The notes under the pieces were generated by a model. The model saw only the letters and a list, made by a program, of their open reading frames with translations. It was not told the DNA's origin and did no database searches. A DNA stretch of 64,000 bases. Source: Plantago major (taxonomy: Eukaryota > Streptophyta > Magnoliopsida > Lamiales > Plantaginaceae). Shown piece by piece: positions 42,201-55,198 of this stretch. The stretch is taken from positions 18,786,566-18,850,565 of the forward strand of contig CM048839.1 of NCBI GenBank assembly GCA_026545765.1, read 5' to 3'. Each line of letters opens with the position of its first letter. Positions within the stretch are counted from its first letter, which is position 1. A program made the translations under genes and the position numbers.

Positions 42201-45200
42201 AAACCAACAAGGTTTCGAAGCACACATCACCGAAGCTTTCAAACTTGAAGGTATATGAAAATCAAGTTGATAAGTACTCTTCATCCGGGTTATCTTAAAA
42301 CTTCTTCTAAATTATTCAATACTATCTACTTACAGTGCTCAATCAAGTAGAAGTGCAAGGGGACAAAGTTGCGACATCCCCGCACCTATGGAAATTGATG
42401 AGGCATCAAGGGCTTCATCACAAGAAAAGATTCCAGATCGCAAGTCTCGAGAGACAAGTATCCGAGCCTCCCATGGAGGTAATTGACCTCAGATATCCGA
42501 CTTGTCACTTAAAGTTCTTCTTGATAAAATTTCCTAAGTATTGTGATAATGTTAATTCGTGTTCAAGAAAGAAAGGTTGATGAGGACCGCACTTCCAAGT
42601 CTCCACCTCACCACAAGATATCCGAGACCCCAATTGTCCCAAGAGAACAAGTATCCGAGCCTCGATGTTCATACTCGTAACTCGTAAACTAAACTACACT
42701 TCTACTCAGATATCTACCAAAGTTTTGAAACTCACTCAAAACTCTTTCTTTCAGTTCAAAGATGCAAAGGTGTTCCCATTGAAGAAACAAGGGACCTACT
42801 TCACTTCTTCAAAGCTCACACTTTGCCAAAGCACATTCAATGCTTCAAGAAATGGCGTGGTTAAGGTGCTCGATCTCTCCAAATATTGAGAATAACCGAT
42901 CAACCAACCAGACGGCACGAGCTCGACCGAAACATATGTCCAAGCAATGTTCACATGTAACAACATACAGCCATGACTCTACTACACAAGGACTTTTCCA
43001 GAGAAGTGGCGATAGTTTGATACATGCCTTTGAACAAAGTGATGGTCGACATGATTACAGATGGCATTCAAGCCGCTTTCGCATCGTGCAATTCATACCT
43101 TCCTAACAAGAAGAAGTTAATGGTAAGATCACTATCCCTAAGTGATCAATCTTGATTCAAGATGATGAGGAGGAAGAAATGAATGAAAATTTCTTTGATG
43201 AACCTCCCACTGATCACCACCAAAAGGATGATAATGACAAAAATGATGATGATGATGCTCCTGCAACAGGGACCGGAGGAATTTCACAGAGAAACAATGC
43301 CTCACCGCCGAAAAGCAAACCGAGAAGACTTCACGTAAATCTCCGCCTTCATCACCTCGTAAATCTACTCATCCATCTTCTCACCAACACGCAGCATTAA
43401 TCGAACAAGTAGTCGAGCTCAAGAAACCAATCAGAAAATATTAAACACTGCACGTAAGTGCTCAACTCGCATAACCGCTGAAGAAGAACAACAACTCCAT
43501 CTTCAATGGAAGATCAAATAGCTAAATCCAGAGATAAGATTGATCAACTACAAGATCCATACTTAGAAGAAATGATTGCTTACTCGAGGTTAAAGAGCTA
43601 CGGATGTCGCTCAAGAGATCACCAAAGAACTCGACATCAAGAAGTATCCAAGTCAAGCATGATGCTAAGGCTGCATCCTCTTCGAAAGAAGCACCATCCT
43701 CCTCCCAGAAAGGAAAGAAACCAATCTCTGAGATGGTTGCGGGACTTGATACGATTGATGAAAATGTCCAAGAGGATGAAGATCACCGGCTAATCCTCGA
43801 TGATGAAGAAGACAAGACTTTGGCAGACACCGCCATGAACATCTAGCGTTTCTCACTTAAAAAGAAAGTTGATTGCTCCTACAATCTTCAACAAACCGCC
43901 AAACGCCCACTCCCATGAATACATGAGCAGTACCAAGTACTAGCTACTCAATAAGGAGATGTCTTCACAAAACAAGGAAGTAATCGCTGCCCCTCTCGAA
44001 TGAGAAAGTTCACCGAGCTCATCACTCAGAGAACAACTAGCATGATCATTGCTCGTAAAGATCCGGGAATGACAAGGACGATGATGTGTCTTTAGCTGAA
44101 AAAGCTTTTCAAGAGGCAAGTTACATCCGGAAAAGCAGATGCCATCCTAGCCCATCAAGTAGCTCACCGATAAGGACAATGGACTTATCAAGCAAAATCA
44201 GAGCTCAAAGTCAACTTCAAGTTGGTCACCGCCACAACTATTTACAAGGGCATTTTGACTCTCTCGATTCCTTTATGAGACCGAGTCACCAACAATGACT
44301 AAGGGGAAAGAAAGTACAACTGACCTCAAAGTCGTGGGAATGGGAAGAAGGAGATGAAAACAAGAAGAAATTTGAACGGTGTCGCCAGAAGGAAGAAGAA
44401 AACTTCCCACCACCACTCGTAATCTATGAATCCTTCTCAAGCTAAGCCGCTTCCAGAGACCCATCAAGAAACCAAATGGTAACAAGGGCCATGGCACGTA
44501 AACCTCCAAGGAGTACCAAGGCTCCAAGGAGAAGACAAGTTAGAGGGATTGATGAATCTTCCAAGAAGAAGAAGAAGGTCAAATCAAGTCCCCGGCAATG
44601 AAGAAGGTCAAAGATCTCACAAGAATTGATCTTGATGAAGATGATGAAGAGATCGATGAAGATGAAGCTCCTCTTCACGTAAAAAGGAAACTTGAAAGCC
44701 TAATCGAGCCCATAGCCGCAAAGCCACTAGCGCCTAAAACACCCTCCGAAATACCAAGTCTATCCAGGTGGTAGTTCTTCAAGCAACAACCCCAAAGAGA
44801 ATTCAAGATGTAAAAGGAACAGATCGAGAGTCGAATAAAGACAAAGTCAACTTCCACTCGTGCCAAGAAGCCAAATTGAGTATGTGAAGTATGACAATGA
44901 TTCCTCCGCTCACGTGTGCATCAAATGAAAATGGCTATCGATTCGGAACTTAAGAATCTATTGGTAAATTCAAGATTTTAACCAATCCTCAAACAAATTA
45001 TGGCATGGAGAAAGAATAAACCTACCTTGATCAACACCAATCACATCAAAGCATGGTCGATTTTGAAGTTGTCAAGAGAATCAAGCCATGAAGAAGGACC
45101 TCTCGATGATTGTCCATATGGAAAGCCGATGATGTGCACAAGATTTTGAATATCACAGAACAGTGCACAAGACCAAGACTTGTCAGGAACCCCATGAGTC

Positions 45201-45828
45201 GCTCTATCCGATGTAAGATCAATACAAGGGTGACATCGATATCCAAGATTATCTATGAATACTTCAAGCTTTCGATATCGTAATAGAGCATGCCCGAAGT
45301 GGGGAAAGTACCTATGGGTCAAGCATTTTGCCAAGAAAAATCCTACCAAAACCTACAAAGAAGTCTGTGGATTTGCCAGAGACACAGAGATGCTTGTCAG
45401 AACTCTTCTCTATGATTATTCTGATGACATCAAAAGGTTTGAGATAGGAAATTTGCATCGATCCATAGAAATTTTGTTGAAGACTTGAAGATTGAAGACT
45501 TGAAGACTAGTTCTTAGATGTTCACTTGAAGCTTGTTACTCCGTTGTCCTAATTTACTATGTAGTTTTTGTATTTTTGCCGATCGAGCTCAATCAGTATT
45601 CTCAGATTAAAGTTATCTCAGAATCTTAAGTTGCACTTATCTCAAGAACTTACTCTCAGATAGTATTCTATAAAAGATAACTTGTCAGCAAAGATCACAC
45701 CTTGTGATTTGGTTGATGTCTACTTTCTGCACTTAATTATATGATTTGAAAGATCTCAAGAAATGATTAAGTGGTGGATTGTTTCCTCATCCAGATTTGT
45801 AATAGGGAAGATAGTCATCGTTGATTGA
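39221..45828 (+). other. Extra post-pol region of Copia B with an unknown gene (fossil)
   Basis: About 6.6 kb between RNase H and the 3' LTR that an ordinary Copia element lacks. Open segments include 40040-40300 (starts MASKNTSTQKS after a leader), 40376-40672 and 40573-40926 (GGADQISQERWIMM, NWGKYAFMKF), an acidic D/N-rich piece at 43152-43400, K/D-rich coiled-coil-like pieces, and 45255-45488 (KYLWVKHFAKKN). Pyrimidine tracts ending in ACAG, or otherwise in CAG, at 41975, 42150, 42335 and 42754 look like intron acceptors. The corresponding region of A has the same order of blocks. I do not recognise the protein; an early ...VLEFYNN.../...VLNFTTT... block faintly recalls the LVREFYANL motif of plant retroelement-linked ORFs. 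Broken. Confidence 0.7.
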
Positions 45829-45845
45829 TCAAAATGGGGGAAATT

Positions 45846-47514
45846 TGTTAGATATTTTGATAGAATATCTGTTTAGATTTTGTTCAGCAACATGATGACT
45901 TATCTTAGTCTCAGAAAGGTGATTAGTACTCTTGGTTCACTTGAACATTGTAAAAGAGGAAACCCACTAAGTATGATAGTCTAGCTAATCTTGTATAGGA
46001 TGTTAAGGTCTCAAAATGTAATTTTTCTTTTATGAAGAGAAGACCAAGAAGAAGACATCCAAGCAGAAAGCTCAACAACTTTTGAAGATTTGAAGAAAAC
46101 TGCACAAGATTATCGAATCGTTATTCAGATATCTTAGCCGATATCTTAGACGCGAACAGTTTCAAACAAACTGTGTCACAAGAGATATCTGAGAAATGAG
46201 ATACATATCTGAAAACAAGGAAAGTGTCCACAGATATCTATTCTCAGATACCTTGAGCATTTACCACGTTTCTGAAAGAGAAACATATATTGCAAACAAA
46301 GTTGTTTCAATAAATACAAGTGGTATCTGAAGAATGAAGATAAGGATGTGCAAAGAATCAGACAACAAGTCTAGTCTCTGATACAAAGCATAGTTCCGTT
46401 GACACTACAAGACAAAAAGTATAGTACAATGCATTTAATGCACGGACAGAGATGTCTGAGTAAAAGCAACGGCAACTTCTGAGAAGAAGACAAAACCTGC
46501 TACAGTACTATACACAGATATCGATAGTTCGAATTTGAGCCTAACGGATACTATTCAAATGGTACTCAAATTCATCTATAAATATCAACACTTAGACAGC
46601 TTGAAAAAAACACACATTGTAATACCAAACATAGAACTCAACATCCTACTCTCTCAAAGCAACTTACTTATTATCAAAGCTTTCATGACTAAAGCTTGTG
46701 ATCTTGAGTAAACACCAAGTTCTAAGTGTCCGATCCTAAACAAGCAAAGCTATCTGTGAAGGAGTTGAATCAAAAGATCAACTATCCGAGATTCATTCTC
46801 TCAATGTATATCATAAGACTGGGTCCGTAAAATCGAACTAGATACCATATACCGTAAAGTGTACTAAGTAACTTAGTTCACAGAGCTATCTCAATAATCA
46901 AAAGTTATTAAGACGCCATCCGACAACTCAAACCAAACCAACACCAAAACCAAGTGGAGTACATGAAGTACTTAGTTTAAAAATCGTGAATAACTCCAAG
47001 GTTACCGAGTATAGGAAGTACTTGATTTGGGAAACTAAGGAATAACTCCAAAGTTTTGAGTATAGGAAGTACTTAGCTTGGGAAGCTAGGAACAACTCAA
47101 AGGTTTCGAGTATAGGAAGTACTCGTCAAGAAGCTAGGAACAACTTGGGGGAACATTTGGTTGGGAACCAATTGTTCGTAATCTTAGAATAGGATTTTTG
47201 TAAGGTTATCTCAATTATCTGCTCTAGTGAATTCTAGGTCTCCGATAGATGTAGTGGATTAGTTGGAGGATTACGCCACCTCCAGATACCACTATACTTG
47301 CCGTGTCATTTACATTTCAGATTTATACTTCAAAGAACACACACACACACTTATTAACTGTTTCTACACTTATCTTTATTAAGTCTTCCGCACTCTGATT
47401 CTAAGTATCAGATATCCATTCAGATATCTGAGAAACATTTGTTATCGACAAAAGTTTTAAAAGACTATTCACCCCCCCCTCTAGTCTTTTACTTTGCCGT
47501 TATCTGGACGAACA
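45846..47514 (+). repeat. 3' LTR of Copia B
   Basis: About 1.67 kb, preceded by a purine-rich tract (AAAATGGGGGAAATT). The first ~240 bases match the 5' LTR almost perfectly. Later portions contain blocks with many small differences favouring particular sequence contexts. The element ends with ...GAACA before the ATAAG target duplication. Confidence 0.94.
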
Positions 47515-48734
47515 ATAAGACTCTTTCTGGCCTTTGCAGCTCATAAAGACTTTAAAGTTTATCAGATGGATGTCAAAAGTGCATTCTTGAATGGTGAACT
47601 TGCTGAGGAAGTGTATGTTGAACAACCACCTGGTTTTGAAGTTTCCTCAGAAAGTAGAATGGTCTACAAGCTACAGAAAGCTCTATATGGATTGAAACAG
47701 GCTCCAAGAGCATGGTATGACACTTTGGCCAAATACCTTCTCGAAAGTGGTTTCAAGAAAGGTGAAGTTGATAAAACTTTATTTACCTTAAATCATGATG
47801 GGAAACTGCTCTTAGTTCAAGTATATGTTGATGACATCATATTTGGATCTAAGGACAAGCAACTTTGTGATGACTTTGCAAATCTCATGAAAAGTAAATT
47901 CGAGATGAGCATGATGGGAGAATTGAACTATTTCCTAGGATTGCAAGTCAAGCAACTCAATGATGGAATATTCATTAGTCAGACAAAGTATGCAAAAGAT
48001 ATGCTCACAAAGTTCAATCTTAAGCCTTTTGAAAAGAATGCTAAGATACCTATGAGCATAGGAACCAAGATGACCTATACTGAATCAGATAAAAGTGTTG
48101 ATGAACACATGTATAGGAAATTGATAGGTTCACTACTTTACCTCATCGCAAGGCACTGATATCCAATATGCAGTTGGTGTGTGTGCTAGATTTCAAACAA
48201 ATCCGATGCAATCACACTACAACATTGCTATGAAAATATTAAGGTATGTGAAAGGTACAGTAGATGTAGGTTTGTGGTACCCTAAAGAAAGTGGATTGAG
48301 TTTGGCTGGTTATTCAGATGCTGATTATGCTGGATCAATGCTTGATAGGAAGAGTACCTCAGGAACTTGTCAATTTCTGGGAGCTAGACTTATCTCATGG
48401 TTTAGCAAGAAACAAAACTCAATTGCAACTTCTACCACAGGTTGAATATATTGTCAGCCGTTGTTGTGCAACACAAATTCTGTGGATTCAACAACAACTC
48501 AGAGATTATGGACTCAATGAAGAGAAAACTCCCATTTTCTGTGATAACACAAGTGCTATTGCAATCACACAGAACCCCAAGTTCCATGCCAGAACAAAGC
48601 ACATTGATGTTAGACACCACTTCATCAGAGACCATGTTGAAAAAGGCAATATAGAGATACTCAAGATCGCACAAGACCAACTTGCAGATATCTTCACCAA
48701 GCCCCTCAGAAAGCTTCTTGACCTTAAGACATAA
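47515..48734 (+). mobile_element. Rest of reverse transcriptase and RNase H of Copia A (fossil)
   Basis: Continuation of A after B. Reverse transcriptase with QMDVKSAFLNGEL, LYGLKQAPRAWYDTLAKYL, YVDDIIFGSKDK and ELNYFLGLQV lies within 47494-48159. RNase H with LAGYSDADYAGSMLDRKSTSG (about 48300-48365), FCDNTSAIAI and LADIFTKPL lies within 48179-48734. It is well preserved and much cleaner than the equivalent part of B. Confidence 0.9.
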
Positions 48735-51700
48735 TCTTGGGTTAATGGAGTTGCCTAAGGACTGAAAAATGTCCTGAATCTCTAAAGTCTGAGTAAGCAA
48801 GGTAGAAAAGAAGTAGGCCTCTGAGAACATGCTCTCAGAAAGCCAAGTTGTTAAAAAGTGATGCAAAGGTTTCTGAGTAGCAACACTCAGAAAGGCAAAA
48901 CATTTCTGGATCGGGTATCCAGAAAGGCAAAGGTTGGTACACACTCAATGAGTAAATAAGACTAGAACTTACTTACTAAGAGTGGGTCAAATACATTCAA
49001 ACAACTGAAGTTTCTGATTCTTGAATTCAGGAAACTATTTAGTCTTAAAGAGAAAAGACACATAAAGCCCGAAAAAGTATAAGTTCTGGGAGTCAAACAT
49101 GTCCAATGTCTTGTATTTTTTCCATTTTTATGATAAATAATATAAAGATAAGGACTTGGCACTCAGAATGATAAGCTCAAATGATTAAGTGTTCCTACTC
49201 TTTACTAAGTGACACAATGAATGTAGCATATTAAAAATCAATCAAGTCGGCACAATACCATTTGTTGATTGATATCATTACAAGATATTCAATATAAACC
49301 CTTGATGTATAAACGTTTGATCTCAACGGCTGAGATTAAAACAAAGCAAGTAATGTCTGTTGAGAAATGCAGACATGGCCCACTAAGCATTTAATGAAGT
49401 ACAAAGGTCGCATCATCGCCTATGCGTATACAAAGACACGATTCATATTAAGCTATATGTATGTTGTATCTATACGCTTTGTCTGCTATATATATAGGAA
49501 TTGGGCAAAAGACAAACACTTTTACCAAATCCAAAATTTCATATCAGATCAAAATAGCAAAATCTCTCAAGATTTCGCAAAACTTCTTCCGAACTCAACT
49601 TCTTGTACTTAGTCTTCCGAAAAGATAGACTAACTGGATTATTCTTGCAAAACTCATCTAAACACTCACCAAAGACTCTATATAAGAGATGGCACCAAAG
49701 AAGATGACCACCAAGAACCCTAAGGTCAGATCATCCGCCTCCCGAAAAGCAAGGAGGAAAAGAACTCAAGGTGTCAATAAACGCCTTCTAGGAGAGTTTA
49801 TCCTTCCGACCGAATCCAAGTCACAAGATGAATTGGGAGCTTTTCTTGTGAAGAAATATGTTTCGCGTCATTTCTTCAAAAGCAGATAGAAAACCGATAT
49901 TGGGAATGTTGAAAAGTTCCCATATCTACAAGTTTCGTGTCGCACCCAAAGGACTTTCCACATGGATGTGTTGGAGTTCTACAACAACTCCAAAATCTTC
50001 ACAAAAGTTGTGAATGATGTAGAAGAGAAGTACATGCAGACTGAAGTTTAAGGACAAGAAATTGTCCTAGACTGCAAGACTTTCTGCAACTTATTCCGAT
50101 TGAAAAATCGAGGAACAATCAACGACATCAACATCAGGGATGCCTCCATGATTCAAAGTGTTAAGGAGCTATTTGAGGCAATCCAGATTGAAAATGCAAA
50201 GGGTTGCCCAACAAACTTTGTTCTGAAAGCCATCGAATCCGCCATCTCCGTAAACACCGAGTACTTGCTCATTCTGGTCCGTTGCTTTGATGGCAACAAA
50301 GGTGGAGTAGACCAGATAAGCATGGAGAGATGGATGATGATGCATCTTCTGAATAAGAAGCATGAAGGGCAGGAAACCCACTTTAATTGGGGGAAGTACG
50401 CCTTCAACAAATTTCTTGGGCACATTGAGGAATTTGAGCCGAAAATCATCAATGGCCTTGCTGAGACAAAGGCCAATATGCATTTTGGTCTCAGAATTTG
50501 CTACATTCTGGAAATAATGGGAATAACTATCAGAAAGAGACAAGAAATCCCATTCACCAACTCTCTTTTCAGACATGCCTTTGAAGAAAAGGAGAGAATT
50601 GTTGCTGAGAAAGCTCAGAAAGAGGCAGAAGAGCTTGAAGCTGCCCAGCAAGGTGAAGAGGTCTCTGAGTAAGCTCCTGCTCAACCTCCAGTTGCCAAGA
50701 GAAAGAGGACTCAAAGCAAGAAAGCCTCTAAGTCCCAAAGTGTACAAAAAGCACAACCTTTTGGAGACAAGATCTCAGAAGATGTTGTTCGCCGTAAAGG
50801 CAACACCGAAAGCCCAAGAATTCCGAGACAGTCGCCCGTAAATCTCCAGAGATGATAGAAATATCATAGATGGGTCACCCCAACCGACAAAGGACTCGAT
50901 GATGATGTAGTACTTACACAAGTATTCAAAAAGTCCAGGATTGAGACCCATGGAGGAGCATCAAGCTCAGCCCCTCAGAAAGAAAGGAGCCCCTCTGTCC
51001 AGCAGGAAGAAGAAGGCCTGGAAGAGGAAGATAGAGTGATGGAAGATGTTGACATTGCTTCCACATTCACAATGCCAGTACTTAATGTAGCTAAAGAAAA
51101 CCCTGTTCTTGAACAGGTTCCTCAACCTTCTGAGAGAGCTCAACTCTCAGAAAGGGATCAAACTGAGATGGAGACTCAGAAAGATATTGTAGAGGAGATC
51201 AACAATGAGCAAAGAAAGGCTGTGGAAACTCCACTAGTCCAAGTGACCCAAACTCAGCCTGACTCTATTCAGGTAACAAAAGTAGTTTGTATCTAACTTG
51301 TCAACATTAAAATGTTAACTTGTTACTCATAAGCTTCATTTGTTACAGGCCAACTTGGAGACACAATTTCAGGGGGAAGAAAACTTGTCCACTCCCTTGA
51401 ATCAAGAAGAGGTTCCTCCAACCTCAGAACATCAAGAAGAGCTTGTTCCACAGGTAGTAAAAGTTATGTCTGAACAAGGAATAACTAACTAAAATTGCTC
51501 TTATGTTCTAATATTCTTAATGTCTCTTCTTAGGCTACAACTGAGAAAGTAGTGGAGGTGGAACCAACACCCCAACACCAAGAGTTTCCAAAGGCTGAAA
51601 AGCACTCTGAGGAAGTAGTTACTGAGCCTTGCTGAGAAGGTAAGTATCAAGAACTTTCCTTAAGAAAATTTTGGTAAAATTCACTACTTAATCAATATGT

Positions 51701-54700
51701 TTGTTCTATCTTACTGTGCTCAATCAAGAACACTGACGGAGAGAATGTGATCTCATCTCCTCCAAGAGAAACTAAACCGCCAACAAGCAAGATTCAAGAA
51801 AAGGTTCCGTAAACCCCAAGGTTTCGAGAAGATGCCACCGAGCTTCCTCACTGGAAGTAAGAAGTCTCGTAAATCATTTTTCCACTTATCTTTTCCGATA
51901 ACAAGTTTCTAAACATATTTGATTCTATTTCGTGTTCAATCAGAAGAAAGGATGCCGAGGATCGACTTCTCCTCACATCAAGGTATCTCGAGGCCTCGTG
52001 CCCAAACAAGGTAAGTCCAGGCAAATGAGCCTAGTGTTTCTACACAGGTATGCTCAGAAAGCTTACTTTTGCACACAGATACTAACACAAGTAGTTTGAA
52101 CAAAACTAACTTGATCTCTTTCTTTCAGGCTCAAAGTCTAGTACCACTCAACTTAATCCAAGCCTTTAAGAAGCGCACTCTCAAGAAACATCTAAAGTGC
52201 TTCAGGCAATGGCAGAAACCCAGAAAGGCCGATCTTTCTGAAATTGCAAGAGTAATTGACATCCCAGAGAAAAGGGCCATAGAAATCAATCTGGAAGACC
52301 ATATCCATGCTATGTTTCCCACAGAATCATATTCTTTTGCCACTCTGATGGATGATAACTTCTTAAATGAAGTAGCACAAAGACTCCTAGCAGACTTTCA
52401 AGCTGCAGATGCTCAAACCCAAGAGCAGATGGTGACCCATCCTGCCTTGCCCAGCAAGCTCACAACCTACCCTTCTGAGCAAGAAGAAGTAAATGGGAGG
52501 ATGATCACACTTCCTAATGTGATCAACCTGGTTTCTGAAGAAGAGAAGGAAACTGATGAGAATGATTACCAAGAACCTCCTTCTGAGCATCCAAGTCAAG
52601 AAGACAAGAAAAAGGATGATGATGATGATCAGAATGATGATCCCCAACCTGGAAACGGCGGATTCGAAAATTAGCAAAGGAAGTGCGTAAAAGGCTACTC
52701 CTTCCAATACCGTAAAACCCCATCATCATCACCACCAAAGTCTCATCAAAATACCCAACAGTCAACAAGACACAATTGAAGAAATCACACCATCGAGTTC
52801 GTGGATTGAACACCCAGATTTAAGTTGAAGAGGAGAAGAGAATCAACTTAGAGTGTCAAGCTCTTGTTGAAGAAAAGGAAGCCAAACTCGGAAAGCTCAG
52901 AGAAGCTAATGCTAAGGAACCGCACTCCTAGATGAGCAAAGGTTGTTGAAAATGCCATCGTTGTCATCACGAGATAGATGCCATGGATGACAATGATGAT
53001 GAAGAGCATTATGCTAAGGTCGCATCGAAAGACCTTCTACTTCGTAAGGCCAAAGATACTCAAAGGCAAACAAAAGATTGCCACTCGCAAACAATCCAAG
53101 AAAAGGATTATGAGAATGATGTCAAATAAACCCAAACTTGATCTCCCAAGCGTAAGATGAGAGGCTAATCACTAAGGAAAAGCTAGCCCTTCCGGCGCCT
53201 CAAATTTTCTCCGCCCTGTGCTTCAAGAAGTGATGAGCACAGTCCGTAAATTGCTTTCTTGGAACTAAGAGACAAACTTGTTGCTCAAGACAACCAAGTC
53301 CTACAGCTTAGTCCCGTAAGAGATGAAAGATTCGTCACGATTGCTAAATAGAGCAACCAAAGATAGCTCTCTCTCGTAAAGACTTAGCTCGATCAGGGAA
53401 GAAGATCGCAATAATGCCAATCAAGCACTAGCAGATGCTACTTATGCTACTCAACAAGTCGAGGCTATTCTAAAGCCTCTTGAAGAGCTCAATGTAAAAG
53501 AGCAAGTGTTAGGCAAAACAAGGACATGAAAGAAGAAATCCAAGAATTGGTCAGGTGCATAACAACCTCGAAGAACTTTGAATCACTCTCAAGCTTATGC
53601 TATCATGAGTCACCATTCATGACTAAGGGGAAGGAGAGATGCCTCGTAAAGGCAGGAAGAAAAGAAAACAATCAAATCTCCCTCCTCAAGTCAACTAGTC
53701 ATTAAGGACACCACCGAGACACCCTCAAGAAGTTATTCCAGATCAACCAAAGAAAGTCGAGAAGTATGGTCACTAGGGAACCAAGTCCCTTAGATCTCAG
53801 ACGGAACAACCAGAAAGCTTCAAGAAGAAAATCAAGAAGAAGGTGAGGTAAGAGGTCAAGAGAGTCGCAAGCCTCACAACCGAACATCAATGATGATGAT
53901 GAGGATGAATCGACATCGATGAACATCCACTTCACAAAAGAAGAAGGCAAGCAAGCCCTTACAACCTCCTCCGGCAAGAAGGCCATTAGCAAATGTAACC
54001 CTTCCGAAATACCAAGTCAATTCAAGGGACTTCCACCAAGACAAATTTCAAGGTGAAGAAAGAGTCACAGGATCTCCCGATGTAAGGCCACCTAATGTAA
54101 AGGCTAGAAGGGATATTCGCTTAAGCAGAGCAAACAAAGAAACTCATCAAGAAAAGCCAACGATGCCCACATCGAGTATGTGAAGACCAAGAATGAAGAG
54201 TCTTCATATAGGTGCATTCTGAACAAGAAAGGGTATTGGATTCTGGAACTGCAACATCTACTTGTAAATGATAAGTTTCCAACTCCCATCTTCAACCAGA
54301 TCCTAAAATGGAGTGAAGGCAAGCCAAATTTGCTAAAACATGAGCACCTTCATGTCTGGCTAAACTTTGAGGTTGAAAAGAGAAATGATGCCAGAAAGAT
54401 GGACCTTTCTTTTCCTTGTCTTTACCCCAAGCCAGAAGATGTGCACAAGACAAGAAAACTGGATGGTACCTACAAAGAAGCGTAATGCTAGGTGTTCATC
54501 CCTATGAGTCATTCTACATGACAAAGGATGAATATCTGGATGATATTCACTATCTGGAAGAAATATACAAGTATTTCAACCTATCTGAGCTGCAAGTAGA
54601 CCATGCCTGGGTCTGGGGAAAATACTACTGGGTCAAACACTTTCTGAAGAAGAACTACAATCTTGGCAAGAGTTACCATGAAATTTGTATCTTATCCAGA

Positions 54701-55185
54701 AAGACAAAACTTTCTGTCAGAAGGATACTTTATGACTATGTCCAAGAATGCAGAAAAGTGGATGATTATGTCAACTGATCCAAAAAGGGTGCTGAAGAAC
54801 TTGAGGTTTCTGAACCTAAGTTAATTTTTGAAGACTTGAAGACTAGTATCTTAGAATGTTTACTTGGAGCTTGGACTCTCCTGTTGTTCTAATTTACTTA
54901 GTTTGTTTTGTTACTTTTTGTAATCTTGCCGATCGCTTCTAATTTTCTATTCGTAAAAGTTGCATCTTATTCTCAGAATCAGACTTATCTCAAGATCATA
55001 CTCTCGATACACTCTAATAGATGACAACTTATCAGCAAAGGTCACTTGTGATTTGGTTGATGTTTACTTTCGCACTTAATTCAACTAAAATTGAATATCA
55101 TTTGAAATGATTAAGTGGTGGATTGTTTTCTTCCAGATTACAACTTTGTAATAGGACTTTGAAAGATAGTCATGGATGATGATCA
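48735..55185 (+). other. Extra post-pol region of Copia A with an unknown gene (fossil)
   Basis: About 6.4 kb between RNase H and 3' LTR, matching in layout the region in B. Open segments: 49689-49889 (very basic, MAPKKMTTKNPK), 50100-50672 (190 residues, GGVDQISMERWMMM, NWGKYAFNKF, then an E/A/K-rich coiled coil), 51036-51296 (acidic), 52069-52674 (ending in a D-rich tail), 54180-54485 and 54416-54778 (KYYWVKHFLKKN). Between 51273 and 52128 there are short intervals with good GT...AG borders and pyrimidine tracts (51273-51348, 51454-51533, 52048-52128; 76-81 bp each), bounding exon-like pieces of about 105 bp. Function unknown: the strongly basic first segment would suit nucleic-acid binding, but this is inference. 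Broken, in blocks. Confidence 0.75.
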
Positions 55186-55198
55186 AAAAGGGGAAATT

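Larger units (their letters stand above)
31651..47514 (+). mobile_element. Copia LTR retrotransposon B (nested in A)
   Basis: A 15.9-kb Copia element of the same group as A, in the same orientation, inserted in the reverse transcriptase region of A. LTRs are 31651-33329 and 45846-47514, with TG...CA ends and target duplication ATAAG (31646-31650 and 47515-47519). Parts in order: primer site, gag, protease, integrase, reverse transcriptase, RNase H, a 6-kb extra region, polypurine tract (about 45829-45845) and 3' LTR. It is a fossil with many breaks, of the order of tens, concentrated in blocks. The first 240 bases of the two LTRs differ at about one position, so insertion was recent and later than that of A. 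Confidence 0.95.

Noticed and set aside
48432-48944. 170-residue minus-strand frame
   Set aside because: Opposite the conserved RNase H region of Copia A; no similarity of its own.
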